Positions 48,539-56,395 of a stretch of DNA of 64,000 nt are shown one piece after another. The stretch's first letter is position 1; each line of letters starts with the position of its first letter. The stretch is taken from the NCBI RefSeq assembly GCF_023227745.1, contig NZ_JALKBX010000003.1, positions 1 through 64,000 on the forward strand. Reading direction: 5' to 3'. The translations under genes were made by a program, and so were the position numbers. The DNA comes from Natroniella acetigena (GTDB lineage: Bacteria > Bacillota > Halanaerobiia > Halobacteroidales > Halobacteroidaceae). Under the pieces are notes generated by a model. It was given only the letters and a program-made list of their open reading frames with translations, made no database searches and was not told the DNA's origin.

Positions 48539-49751
48539 CGAAGAGTTTCTAGAAAAAATTAAAGCTGGCAGGAGGAATATTGTAGCTAGGGTTGAAGTTG
48601 TTTGGACTGACACACAGATAGACGAAAGTATTAGGGTATCAAATAATGAAGAAGCTCGTACAAGCTGGGATTATCAAGTTGCAGATGGAGTAGAGAACAC
48701 TACTCATAAATGGGCCAGCCTTGATGGAAGTTGGAAACTAGGAGAGTATCATCTTGCTCCTGGAAGCAGAGAAACTGCTGACGATTATCAGATGGGCTGG
48801 TGGGGCAAACAATTTTCAGATGAAAATGGAGAGTTTTCTGCACCTTACCCAACACTAACTGTAAGTTTTTTTGCTCGACCAGTATACTCCCTGAAAGTTG
48901 TAGGAGATAATGCAAGGGAAGAATGGCCAATAGATTTTGATATTAATGTGTATTCAGGCAGCGAATTATTATATAAAAAAGAAGTCAGAGATAATCCTGA
49001 TATATTTTGGCAAGGAGATGTTGTGGATGAAGAATTAGAGGAAGTAACAAGAATGGAGTTAGTCATCTATAAATGGTCAGAAGCAAATAGGCAAGCTAAA
49101 ATTATAGAATTTTTTACATCTGTTAGAGCGATTTATGAAGATGACGACATATTACAAGTTAACTTGCTTGAAGAAAGAGAAGTATCAGATGGCAGCTTAC
49201 CAATCGGAAATATAACTTCCAATGAACTTGACATTAGACTTAATAACATCAATGGTGAGTTTTTTGCTGGAAATGAAGATAGTCCACTCTTTGGATTGGT
49301 CAAGAAGAACAGACGTATTAGAGCTTGGCTTGGAATTGAACTTGACAGTGGGGTTATAGAATATCAGCCACTAGGGGTTTTTTGGTCAGGAGATTGGAAC
49401 GCTCCAGAGCAGGAAGTATATGCTGAAACTACTGCTCGTGATAGATTGCAACTCATGGACGAATCTGAATTTGAGAGCAGTAAAGTTATTGAAGATACTG
49501 ATTTGTATGAGTTAGCAGAAATTATATTTGATGATTATGGTTTAGATGATGATCAGTACTGGATTGATGATGAGCTGAAAGAATTTCAAATACCTTACGG
49601 ATATTTTGAACCAATGAGCCATAGAGAAGCATTAAGAAAAATAGCAGAAGCTTGCGTAGGACAAGTTTATGCTGATCGTCGTGGAGTAGTAAGAGTAGAA
49701 GGGCCAAGCTTTTTAGACAATTTGTTAGAAAATATCGGAGGTGATGATTAA
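48525..49751 (+). CDS. Tail hub protein, N-terminal half (split)
   Basis: 408 residues. The N-terminal part (VSEEFLEKIKAGRRNIVARVEVVW) and the hub part (YQPLGVFWSGDWNAPEQEVYAETTARDRLQLMDE, SHREALRKIAEACVGQVYADRRGVVRVEG) match the first two thirds of Firmicute siphovirus hub proteins. It stops at ...LLENIGGDD, where such proteins normally continue with a DNYFxKxxP-type segment. That missing part is found 2.8 kb downstream at the end of the 50153-53251 gene. Confidence 0.8.
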   Translation: MLPVSEEFLEKIKAGRRNIVARVEVVWTDTQIDESIRVSNNEEARTSWDYQVADGVENTTHKWASLDGSWKLGEYHLAPGSRETADDYQMGWWGKQFSDENGEFSAPYPTLTVSFFARPVYSLKVVGDNAREEWPIDFDINVYSGSELLYKKEVRDNPDIFWQGDVVDEELEEVTRMELVIYKWSEANRQAKIIEFFTSVRAIYEDDDILQVNLLEEREVSDGSLPIGNITSNELDIRLNNINGEFFAGNEDSPLFGLVKKNRRIRAWLGIELDSGVIEYQPLGVFWSGDWNAPEQEVYAETTARDRLQLMDESEFESSKVIEDTDLYELAEIIFDDYGLDDDQYWIDDELKEFQIPYGYFEPMSHREALRKIAEACVGQVYADRRGVVRVEGPSFLDNLLENIGGDD

Positions 49752-50152
49752 TGGCTAATATGACTAATTATCTTGAAGAAAAACTTTTAGAACATACACT
49801 ACTTAATCTTCCTTGGAGTTCTCCAAATACAGTATATCTTGCATTATTAACTGATAACCCAAGTGAATCTGATTTAGAAGCAGGAGAATTAGGTAATGAG
49901 GTTGATGGTGGGAACTACGAAAGACAGTCGATTGATTTTTCTGGTGTAGTTGATAGCGAGGTTGAGAATGAGTTTGATATAGAATTTCCCCAAGCGACAG
50001 ATGAGTGGGGTGAAGTTACTCATGTCTATATTATGGATAGCGAAACTGGTGGTAACGCTTTGTATTGGCAGGAACTTAACATTGCTAAGACTATTAGAGA
50101 AGATGATTTATTCAAAGTTCCGGCCAACAACCTAACAGTTGAACATGATTAA
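49751..50152 (+). CDS. Baseplate/tail fibre-type protein
   Basis: 133 residues. NYLEEKLLEHTLLNLPWSSPNTVYLALLTDNPSE, GGNYERQSIDF, DIEFPQATDEWGEVTHVYIMDSETGG. This is a widespread small phage structural protein with a conserved N-terminus, often annotated as tail fibre. Here it sits inside the split hub locus. Confidence 0.75.
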   Translation: MANMTNYLEEKLLEHTLLNLPWSSPNTVYLALLTDNPSESDLEAGELGNEVDGGNYERQSIDFSGVVDSEVENEFDIEFPQATDEWGEVTHVYIMDSETGGNALYWQELNIAKTIREDDLFKVPANNLTVEHD

Positions 50153-53100
50153 TTGATAATTGTTAAAAAGAAAGGGGTGGTTTATATAAATCCTAAATAT
50201 ACAGAGATAAAAGAATTAGAAAACAGCAAAAAATTAACGTTGCATTCTAATCCTATTAAGTACAAAACAGAAGGAGGAGAATGGGAAGAAATAGAATTAT
50301 CTTTTCAAGATGAAATTGATAAATTCAGAAATATTCATAACTCTGTTAAAACAACAATCAAATCCGACGTTAAAGAAGAGTATAATGTTAATTTAAAAAC
50401 TGATGAAGGCTTAAGAATTAAATTAAACCTCAATAAGTTAGCTTATGTAAACGAAGATGAATTACAGTTGATATCTGAACCTCTAGATTGCAATAGTTAT
50501 GAAATTAAAGACAAGAATGATTATAACTTGGTTATTCAAGCTGGTGTTTTTCCTGATGTAGTTGATGAATATCAACCATTGCGGGGTGGGCTAAAACATA
50601 ATATATACATAGAAGACAAACCAAAAAATCCCGAAATAGATAATGCTAAATTATGTATTGAATATGATGTTAAAGTTGAGGAAGAATTTGAAATCGTAGT
50701 TGACGGTAAAGTTAAGGAAAATAATTTTACCACTGAAAAATCATTTGTGATTAAATCAGATGATGATGCTGTAGAGTTCCAATCACCTACATTAGAAGAT
50801 AATAAGAGTAAAAACTTTGGAATTTATTACGAAATCAAATTTATTGACAAATACAATTTGAAATTAAGTTATGTTTTTGATTATAAAATCTTTAAAAATG
50901 ATATTAATTATCCTTTAATTGTTGACCCCACCGTTACTCAAACAGGAACAGGGTCAACTAATTTTACTATTGATTATCCTCAAGAGGTAGGTATTTCCTA
51001 TAACATAGAATCAACTGCAGGTGGCGGCACATTATTAGAGATCGAAAATTTAGATACAAATAATATAGTTTTCGATCTGTTTTTGCGTAGATTTGATAGT
51101 AAGTCTGGGTCTGCAGATAAACAAACAGATCAAGGTGAACATGAGATTAGAATAAGCGATGGTGTTTCTTCTGTTTCTTATGCAACAGTAACTTATGAAG
51201 AAGACGATGACCCACCTGATATTTCAGTTTCTCCTACCTCGAGAGAATGGGATAATTCTGATGTAAATGTTAGTATTTCTGCTAGTGATGATCAAAGTGG
51301 TGTTAATACTTTAGAGTATCGATGGAATGGAGGTAGTTGGCAATCTATATCTGGAACAAGCGGTACTGCAAGCATATCAGAAAATGGTAGTCATGATTTA
51401 GAAGTGAGAGCGACTGACAATGCAGGAAACACAACTATTGAAAGTTATGGAGATTACAGGGTTGATAAAAAAGCACCTAAAATTAGTGTGTCTCCTACCT
51501 CAAGAGAATGGGATAATAAAAACATAGAAGTAGATATATCAGTTAGTGACGATTATTCAGGAGTAAATGCAGTTGAATACAGATGGAATGGAGGTAGTTG
51601 GGACATAATAAGTGGGTCAAGCGGAACTGCTTCTATTTCTGAAAATGGAGAGTATGATCTGGAAGTAAAGGCAACTGATAATGCTGGTAATACTACTGCT
51701 GAAGATTACGGGCCATATAAAACTGATAAAGAAGCACCTGAAATTAGCTTTTCCCCAGAAAATGGGTTGGCTAAAGAGGAGATAGAAGTAGATATAACTT
51801 ATAGCAATCTCGGACCCTCTGAGTTAATTGATAAAAAATACAAAATAAATGATTCCGAAAACGAGCCGAACAATTGGGAAAATTGGTCTGAAAACCCAAT
51901 TTTAATATCAGAAAAAGGAACTTGGTATCTTCATGCTAAGGCAGGAGATGAGGCGGGGAATGTCATAATAGATTATGCTGGGCCGTTTTCATTATTTGAA
52001 TTAATAGAAGTTAGTCCAATAATAATAGAAGGTCAAGCTAATGTTGATATTGTTCCAGAAAAATGGAAAGGTGCTAGATTTGATAATATTAATGGTTTTG
52101 CTAGGTTAGAAACAGCTGTTCAAAAAATAATGGGAGCTAGATTAGATGAGCTTAGTGGATTATCTAATGTCAACCTTGATTATGTACGAGAAAGATTGCA
52201 TGATATTTCGATTAATGGAACATCTAAAGTTGATATTAATTATATAAGAAATAGGGTATATAGTGTTGGAGTCAATGGCATCTCTGATATTGATATTAAC
52301 CATATAAGAGAAAGGTTATATACCGTTTCGATTAATGGAATGTCGAATGTAAATGCGAGTGCAATTAATATAGCTAGTGCAACTGCTGGCATTAGTGGCC
52401 AAGTTCAGATTGATATTGATTATGTTAGATTAAGGATATATAACATATTACTAGATGGAAAAGCTAATGTTGATATTGTCCCAGAAAAATGGAAAGGTGC
52501 TAGATTTGATAATATTACTGGTCAAGCTCAGATAGATATTAAGTCCTTGCTACTTTCAATTTTTGAAGGAGCTTATGTGATAGATAAGGATAATTATCGC
52601 ACCAAAGATCAGCCAGCCAATTCAGATGAAATTGCTAATTATATCGTAGTAGAAACAGCCCCTTTAAGACCTGCTGATGAATCAGAAGAGTTATATGATA
52701 GAGAGGTAACGATAGCATCAGAGACAACTAGAATTATAACAGTTAGATTAGATAATTCAGATGTGCCAAGCGTTGAACTTCAAGCTAGTTTGATTGATGA
52801 AGATACAACAGAAATCATTGAAGAAGAATACTTTGCCTGGGGTGCTGAAATCACTCTAGAGAATACTGGAACTAAAACTGATGAGTTAGAGTTAATTATT
52901 GAAGGGAAACCGTTAAGTGTTAGAGGTAAAGAGCGAGTTAAATCACAAGATAGAGACAGTATCATAGATAATGAAAAGATTAAGTTTGAGTTAGAAGATA
53001 ACCATCTGATTCAAGATGAGGAGTTGGCTCAAAAGATAGCTGACATAATATTGGCTGGGTCTAAAGAGGCAAGACGTGATGTAGAGCTAGATTGGCGTGG

Positions 53101-53251
53101 TAATCCTGCTCTAATATTAGTTGGCTTGATAGCAGTTCCTGAGTTCCAGCAGTTCGGTAACTTCTATGTAACTAGGCAGAATTTGGAATATGATGGTGCT
53201 TTAACAGCAGAAACTAAAGGGAGGAAGATAGAAGATGAGTCAAACTCATAA
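50153..53251 (+). CDS. Chimeric tail protein: Ig-like domains, 20-residue repeats, hub C-terminal domain
   Basis: 1032 residues. About 1-260: a beta-rich region without recognised family. About 350-620: three Ig-like units (two nearly alike, each with SPTSREWDN ... YRWNGGSW ... ATDNAGNTT; the third ends GDEAGNVIIDY). About 621-805: nine units of about 20 residues with consensus hydrophobic-x-G-x3-V-D-I-x3-R-x-R-x-Y-x-I. About 806-1032: the C-terminal third of a hub (IDKDNYRTKDQPANSDEIAN, YFAWGAEITLENTGTKTDEL, KPLSVRGKERVKSQD, DVELDWRGNPALIL). The start is uncertain: TTG 50153 has no ribosome site, while AAAGGGGTGG lies at 50169. Probably a host-binding tail tip. Confidence 0.8.
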   Translation: MIIVKKKGVVYINPKYTEIKELENSKKLTLHSNPIKYKTEGGEWEEIELSFQDEIDKFRNIHNSVKTTIKSDVKEEYNVNLKTDEGLRIKLNLNKLAYVNEDELQLISEPLDCNSYEIKDKNDYNLVIQAGVFPDVVDEYQPLRGGLKHNIYIEDKPKNPEIDNAKLCIEYDVKVEEEFEIVVDGKVKENNFTTEKSFVIKSDDDAVEFQSPTLEDNKSKNFGIYYEIKFIDKYNLKLSYVFDYKIFKNDINYPLIVDPTVTQTGTGSTNFTIDYPQEVGISYNIESTAGGGTLLEIENLDTNNIVFDLFLRRFDSKSGSADKQTDQGEHEIRISDGVSSVSYATVTYEEDDDPPDISVSPTSREWDNSDVNVSISASDDQSGVNTLEYRWNGGSWQSISGTSGTASISENGSHDLEVRATDNAGNTTIESYGDYRVDKKAPKISVSPTSREWDNKNIEVDISVSDDYSGVNAVEYRWNGGSWDIISGSSGTASISENGEYDLEVKATDNAGNTTAEDYGPYKTDKEAPEISFSPENGLAKEEIEVDITYSNLGPSELIDKKYKINDSENEPNNWENWSENPILISEKGTWYLHAKAGDEAGNVIIDYAGPFSLFELIEVSPIIIEGQANVDIVPEKWKGARFDNINGFARLETAVQKIMGARLDELSGLSNVNLDYVRERLHDISINGTSKVDINYIRNRVYSVGVNGISDIDINHIRERLYTVSINGMSNVNASAINIASATAGISGQVQIDIDYVRLRIYNILLDGKANVDIVPEKWKGARFDNITGQAQIDIKSLLLSIFEGAYVIDKDNYRTKDQPANSDEIANYIVVETAPLRPADESEELYDREVTIASETTRIITVRLDNSDVPSVELQASLIDEDTTEIIEEEYFAWGAEITLENTGTKTDELELIIEGKPLSVRGKERVKSQDRDSIIDNEKIKFELEDNHLIQDEELAQKIADIILAGSKEARRDVELDWRGNPALILVGLIAVPEFQQFGNFYVTRQNLEYDGALTAETKGRKIEDESNS
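52031..52530. repeat. Repeat array in tail gene with flanking near-identical 65-bp units
   Basis: GCTAATGTTGATATTGT... occurs at about 52035 and again at about 52461, near identical for some 65 bases and encoding NVDIVPEKWKGARFDNI both times. Diverged 60-69-bp units lie between. Confidence 0.75.
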
Positions 53252-53738
53252 GACTGATTATACAACTGATGATGCCCCAACTGATGATGACTTTAATCGG
53301 ATTGAGGGTAATATTAAAGAAAATAGAGATGATATAGATGGTCTAGAAAGTGATTTAAGTAACATTGAAATCACTCCTGATATGCAACGGTTTGAAGCGG
53401 GAGATTCTATTTTGTTGGAAAACACTAGAACTATAGAAGAAAGTGGTTCTGGATCATTAACTACATCAGATTATTTTGAAATTAATTTCAATGCTAACTC
53501 ATTAAGGTTCAAATACTCGCTGTCAGGTGACAGTTTTGGAAAATTTCATCTTTTGTTAAATGGTAATAAAATCGGAACAACAAGAACATCAACTGGTACA
53601 TATGAAGAAGACATTAATATGAATTTTAAACCAGGAGATATAATTCAAGTTTTTTTAGAACACCAAACCCCGTTTAGGGACGCCTTTTCAAGGTTAAACT
53701 CAGTTTCAATATTAGTTAACTATGGTCAGACATTATAA
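53235..53738 (+). CDS. Tail fibre/receptor-binding type protein
   Basis: 167 residues. A polar N-terminus with a short coiled coil (EGNIKENRDDIDGLESDL) and a beta-rich C-terminal part (KFHLLLNGNKIGTTRTSTGTYEEDI). Its position after the hub and before the lysis genes suggests a tail-tip accessory protein. Overlaps the previous gene by 17 bases. Confidence 0.6.
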   Translation: MSQTHKTDYTTDDAPTDDDFNRIEGNIKENRDDIDGLESDLSNIEITPDMQRFEAGDSILLENTRTIEESGSGSLTTSDYFEINFNANSLRFKYSLSGDSFGKFHLLLNGNKIGTTRTSTGTYEEDINMNFKPGDIIQVFLEHQTPFRDAFSRLNSVSILVNYGQTL

Positions 53739-53780
53739 TCGCTTTGAAGAAAAATAATATTTGATAAGGAGGGGATTAGA

Positions 53781-53957
53781 GTGGAAATTAAATATAAAAA
53801 CGAAGAAGAAAAAGAAAATTTAATAACTAAATATCAAAACGAGGGTTATAATTTAAAAGGTGAAAAGAACTTGCTAAATGGTGATTATCTAGTTTTTGAA
53901 AAAGAAAAAAGGATTGTAGATCTTGAAGAAGCAATAGCAGGAAGAGATAGTGAATAA
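53781..53957 (+). CDS. Small XkdX-position protein, unknown
   Basis: 58 residues, GTG start after AAGGAGGGG. Charged (IKYKNEEEKENLITKYQNEG, YLVFEKEKRIVDLEEA). Small genes of this kind commonly sit between tail fibre and holin. Function unknown. Confidence 0.5.
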   Translation: MEIKYKNEEEKENLITKYQNEGYNLKGEKNLLNGDYLVFEKEKRIVDLEEAIAGRDSE

Positions 53958-53972
53958 TCTATAAGGCAGGTG

Positions 53973-54395
53973 ATGGCAATCAATGAAGAAATTATATTGC
54001 GATATGCTAGATTAATATTTTCAATCTTAGGAACTTTGTTAACTTATTTGCTCGGCGGTTGGGACTCGACCATCAAAATACTTGTAGCTTTCGTTGCGAT
54101 GGACTACATTTCAGGAATAATAGTAGCTTTTTGCAGAAATGAATTAGAGAGCGGAGTCGGGCGAATTGGAATTTTGAAAAAAGTAGGCATTTTTGCAGCA
54201 GTAGCAGTGTCAAACTTGGTTGATGGAATATTAGCTAATCCTGATCCAATTTTGCGAACTACTACTATTATGTTTTATTTGGGGAATGAGGGTATAAGTA
54301 TACTTGAGAACTTGGCACGAGCTGGTGTTGATATTCCTGAACCATTGAGGAAGGCACTAGCAAAAATCAAAGATAAGGAAACTACAAGCACCTGA
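53973..54395 (+). CDS. Phage holin (TcdE/holin_4 family)
   Basis: 140 residues from ATG 53973. Three hydrophobic segments (LIFSILGTLLTYLLGGW, ILVAFVAMDYISGIIVAF, VGIFAAVAVSNLVDGIL) and the family motif MDYISGI ... ELESGVGRIGILKKV. It forms the inner-membrane lesion that releases the endolysin. Confidence 0.92.
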   Translation: MAINEEIILRYARLIFSILGTLLTYLLGGWDSTIKILVAFVAMDYISGIIVAFCRNELESGVGRIGILKKVGIFAAVAVSNLVDGILANPDPILRTTTIMFYLGNEGISILENLARAGVDIPEPLRKALAKIKDKETTST

Positions 54396-54423
54396 TGAGG
54401 GAGTTTGGAAGGAGGTTAGGTTG

Positions 54424-54948
54424 ATGGATAAAGATTTTAAACAAGCAGTAGATAAGGTTTTGAAGTTAGAAGGTGGCTATATAGATCATCCAGATGATCG
54501 AGGCGGGCCAACAAATTATGGCATTACCCAGAAGGTAGCTAGAAAAAATGGATATAAAGGAGATATGAAGGAACTACCTAAAGAGGAAGCGGAGGAGATT
54601 TATTATAGAGAATATTGGAAGGCTAACAAGTATGAGCAGATTGATGATGATAAGTTGGCTGCTAGGTTATTTGATATAGCTGTCAATATGGGCTCCAGGA
54701 CTGCCAATAGATTTGTTCAGCAAGCTTGCAATTTGTTGCCTAGTGATGGTGAAATTTCAGAAGATGGGATTATTGGCCCGCAGACCTTAGGGGCGGTTAA
54801 CAACCATCGTCATCCAGATAGATTACTGAAAGTAGTCATCATGCTGCAAGGGGAGAGATATTTGAATATAGTCAGGAATAATTCTAGCCAGCAAGTGTTT
54901 TTAGGTGGCTGGGCCAACAGGTTATTTGAGGGGCTATGTAATGGATGA
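54424..54948 (+). CDS. Endolysin, glycoside hydrolase family 108
   Basis: 174 residues from ATG 54424 with AAGGAGGTTAGG upstream. The catalytic Glu lies in LKLEGGYIDHPDDRGGPTNYGIT and the family landmark FDIAVNMGSRTANRFVQQA follows. It cuts peptidoglycan glycan strands. It has no signal peptide, so it depends on the holin. Confidence 0.93.
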   Translation: MDKDFKQAVDKVLKLEGGYIDHPDDRGGPTNYGITQKVARKNGYKGDMKELPKEEAEEIYYREYWKANKYEQIDDDKLAARLFDIAVNMGSRTANRFVQQACNLLPSDGEISEDGIIGPQTLGAVNNHRHPDRLLKVVIMLQGERYLNIVRNNSSQQVFLGGWANRLFEGLCNG

Positions 54949-55126
54949 GCAACAAGATAAGAAAACAAGAAGAATATTGGAATTTTTGATAGTAGCTGCA
55001 GTGATTATAATCTCCACTGTAGCTCTTTTTAATGACTATATAGAAAGTAGAGACTGGACAATTGCAGTTGGAATGGCGGTTGCATTATTCGAAGGTACCG
55101 ATATAGCGGACATCCTTAGGAGGTAA
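54941..55126 (+). CDS. Small membrane protein of lysis cassette
   Basis: 61 residues from ATG 54941, overlapping the lysin stop. Two hydrophobic stretches (ILEFLIVAAVIIISTVALF, WTIAVGMAVALFEGT). It may be a second holin or an antiholin; this is inferred from position. Confidence 0.6.
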   Translation: MDEQQDKKTRRILEFLIVAAVIIISTVALFNDYIESRDWTIAVGMAVALFEGTDIADILRR

Positions 55127-55130
55127 TTAA

Positions 55131-55424
55131 GTGCTTAAAAAAATATTAACTTTCATAACTGGGAGCTTATCTGCTGTAGCTTATATTCTTTCTCGCAAGT
55201 CAAGACCAGATAAGAAAGAAAAGGTTAATCAAGTTGAGAGAAAAGTGAATCAGGCTCAATCTGATTATAAAGAGGTTAAATCAGAGACTGAAGATGTTAG
55301 AACGGAAACTGATCAGCAACTGCAAGAGAAGGAGGAAGAGCATGAGGAAATTGATACCGATTCTAGTAGTGTTAATGATATTTTCAGCGACATTACTAGC
55401 CGAGGCTCAGGAGATAGAGATTGA
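55131..55424 (+). CDS. Candidate inner-membrane spanin (Rz-like)
   Basis: 97 residues, GTG start after AGGAGG. One N-terminal membrane helix (ILTFITGSLSAVAYILS) and then a long charged coiled coil (QVERKVNQAQSDYKEVKSET). This is the i-spanin plan, and the final third of the gene contains the next start in the +1 frame. Confidence 0.55.
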   Translation: MLKKILTFITGSLSAVAYILSRKSRPDKKEKVNQVERKVNQAQSDYKEVKSETEDVRTETDQQLQEKEEEHEEIDTDSSSVNDIFSDITSRGSGDRD

Positions 55425-55725
55425 TAATGTAGTTCCTGAGGAAGAGTATTTGGTTTATGGTCATGAGTTGATTGAGATTGGCGAACATATTAACAACTTG
55501 CATTTAAAAGTAGAAAAGTTGGAGGAGCAGAATGATTTATTGAAAGAGAGGTTGAAGATTGAAAGGAAGAGTCACGATCAAGCTATTGAGAAAGCTAATG
55601 AATTAATAGAGAAGCAAGAGGGTTATATAAATTCACTCCAAGAATATAATAGAAACTTGAAAAGGAATGATTATCTGAATAGATTACTATTCTTTACTGC
55701 TGGGTTAGGTGTGAGCCAATTCTAG
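55342..55725 (+). CDS. Candidate outer spanin partner, overlapping (Rz1-like)
   Basis: 127 residues from ATG 55342 with GGAGG six bases upstream, overlapping the previous gene by 83 bases in the +1 frame. A signal peptide (MRKLIPILVVLMIFSATLLA then EAQ) leads into a coiled coil (NNLHLKVEKLEEQNDLLKER). A short hydrophobic C-terminus, RLLFFTAGLGVSQF, ends the protein. Unlike Rz1 it has no lipobox Cys. It would span the periplasm and contact the outer membrane of a diderm host. Confidence 0.55.
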   Translation: MRKLIPILVVLMIFSATLLAEAQEIEIDNVVPEEEYLVYGHELIEIGEHINNLHLKVEKLEEQNDLLKERLKIERKSHDQAIEKANELIEKQEGYINSLQEYNRNLKRNDYLNRLLFFTAGLGVSQF

Positions 55726-55802
55726 TTTATTAAAAAATTGACCATTTAATTATCGTGTCTATAATGTAATATGTATATAGTAGAAACTCCTGGATTTAAA
55801 TA

Positions 55803-55832
55803 ACCGACAATCTGCCGACACTCTACCGACAG
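55803..55832 (+). promoter_or_regulatory. Putative integrase arm-type sites (right)
   Basis: Three direct CCGACA copies at 55804, 55815 and 55826, each 11 bp apart, in the 200-base gene-free prophage end. The gap otherwise shows nothing recognisable. Confidence 0.6.
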
Positions 55833-55933
55833 TGTAATTTTATTATTAATGCTAAATGAAATGATTTATTAGGAAAGGTTGATTTATAGTGTTTAATTAC
55901 CCCCTAAGGAGTTAAAAAAACTAATTGATAGTT

Positions 55934-55987
55934 CTGGGGGCGCAGGGGTCGCTGGTTCAAATCCAGTCAGCCCGACCAGCTATAAAC
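55934..55987. repeat. attR core (tRNA-Pro 3' fragment)
   Basis: 54 bases identical to attL. It carries the anticodon loop to CCA of tRNA-Pro but no 5' half, so it is not a tRNA gene. Confidence 0.95.
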
Positions 55988-55999
55988 ACTGATGAGGTA

Positions 56000-56090
56000 A
56001 GTTTTGATGCTTGTTGACTAAAACAAGTCTTTTTTTATTTTAAAGAAAATTGACAACATTTCGCTGACAAAGACTTCAAAAAGTTATAAA
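56000..56090. other. Diverged copy of prophage-end sequence outside attR
   Basis: Chromosomal sequence after attR resembles, with many changes, the prophage sequence after attL. It has a GTTGACTAAAACAAGTC hairpin with T-run (against GTTGATTAAAACAGGTC at 12114) and TTGACAAC ... GCTGACAAAGACTT (against the TTGCCGACAA sites and GACTTAAAAA). It looks like an older att scar or shared ancestry. Confidence 0.4.
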
Positions 56091-56395
56091 GCTATACATA
56101 ACTTTTGCTTGAATAAAATTCTAAATTAGTATATAATTTTAGTAAGTGAGTTTGTAGGGGAGATATAGATATTTTCGCAAACTGGGGTAAAAGGGGCCAG
56201 TGAGGGGTTTTAGTATTAGAACTGATTAGTTCTTAAAATCTTATTAAGGCCTGTCAATTCAAGGGTTGATTAGGGTTTCGCAAAGCTCCTAGGTTTTCGT
56301 ACAAGATTGGGTTTGCGAAAAGTTTGAGGTGATTTGTGAAAATGAAAGTACCGTGAAGCCTGTTATCATAGGATCGAGGATATTGAAATTTCGCG
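56091..56395 (+). promoter_or_regulatory. CRISPR leader with promoter
   Basis: TTGAAT (56109-56114), 17-base spacer, TATAAT (56132-56137) gives a strong promoter toward the array. The 250 bases between it and the first repeat hold no gene. It has inverted motifs (TTTCGCAAA, TTTGCGAAA at about 56174-56320), typical of a leader. The degenerate repeat at the other end supports this orientation. Confidence 0.7.

Larger units (their letters stand above)
12034..55987. mobile_element. Complete siphovirus-type prophage in tRNA-Pro
   Basis: About 44 kb bounded by a 54-bp identical repeat made of the tRNA 3' half plus a few downstream bases. The content is a full HK97-type set: integrase, repressor/ImmA, replication and recombination genes, ArpU, HNH, terminases, portal, protease, capsid, connectors, tail genes with tape measure, holin, lysin and spanin-like genes. 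No key gene is missing, so it may be inducible. The gene order is like Firmicute cos-type siphoviruses. Confidence 0.95.

Noticed and set aside
50153-53251. Possible diversity-generating retroelement target
   Set aside because: There is no reverse transcriptase gene in the window and no template-type repeat with adenine-specific changes; the repeats look like ordinary tandem units.
55934-55980. Second tRNA-Pro gene
   Set aside because: Only the 3' half from the anticodon loop is present; the sequence before it has no acceptor or D-arm, so it is attR.
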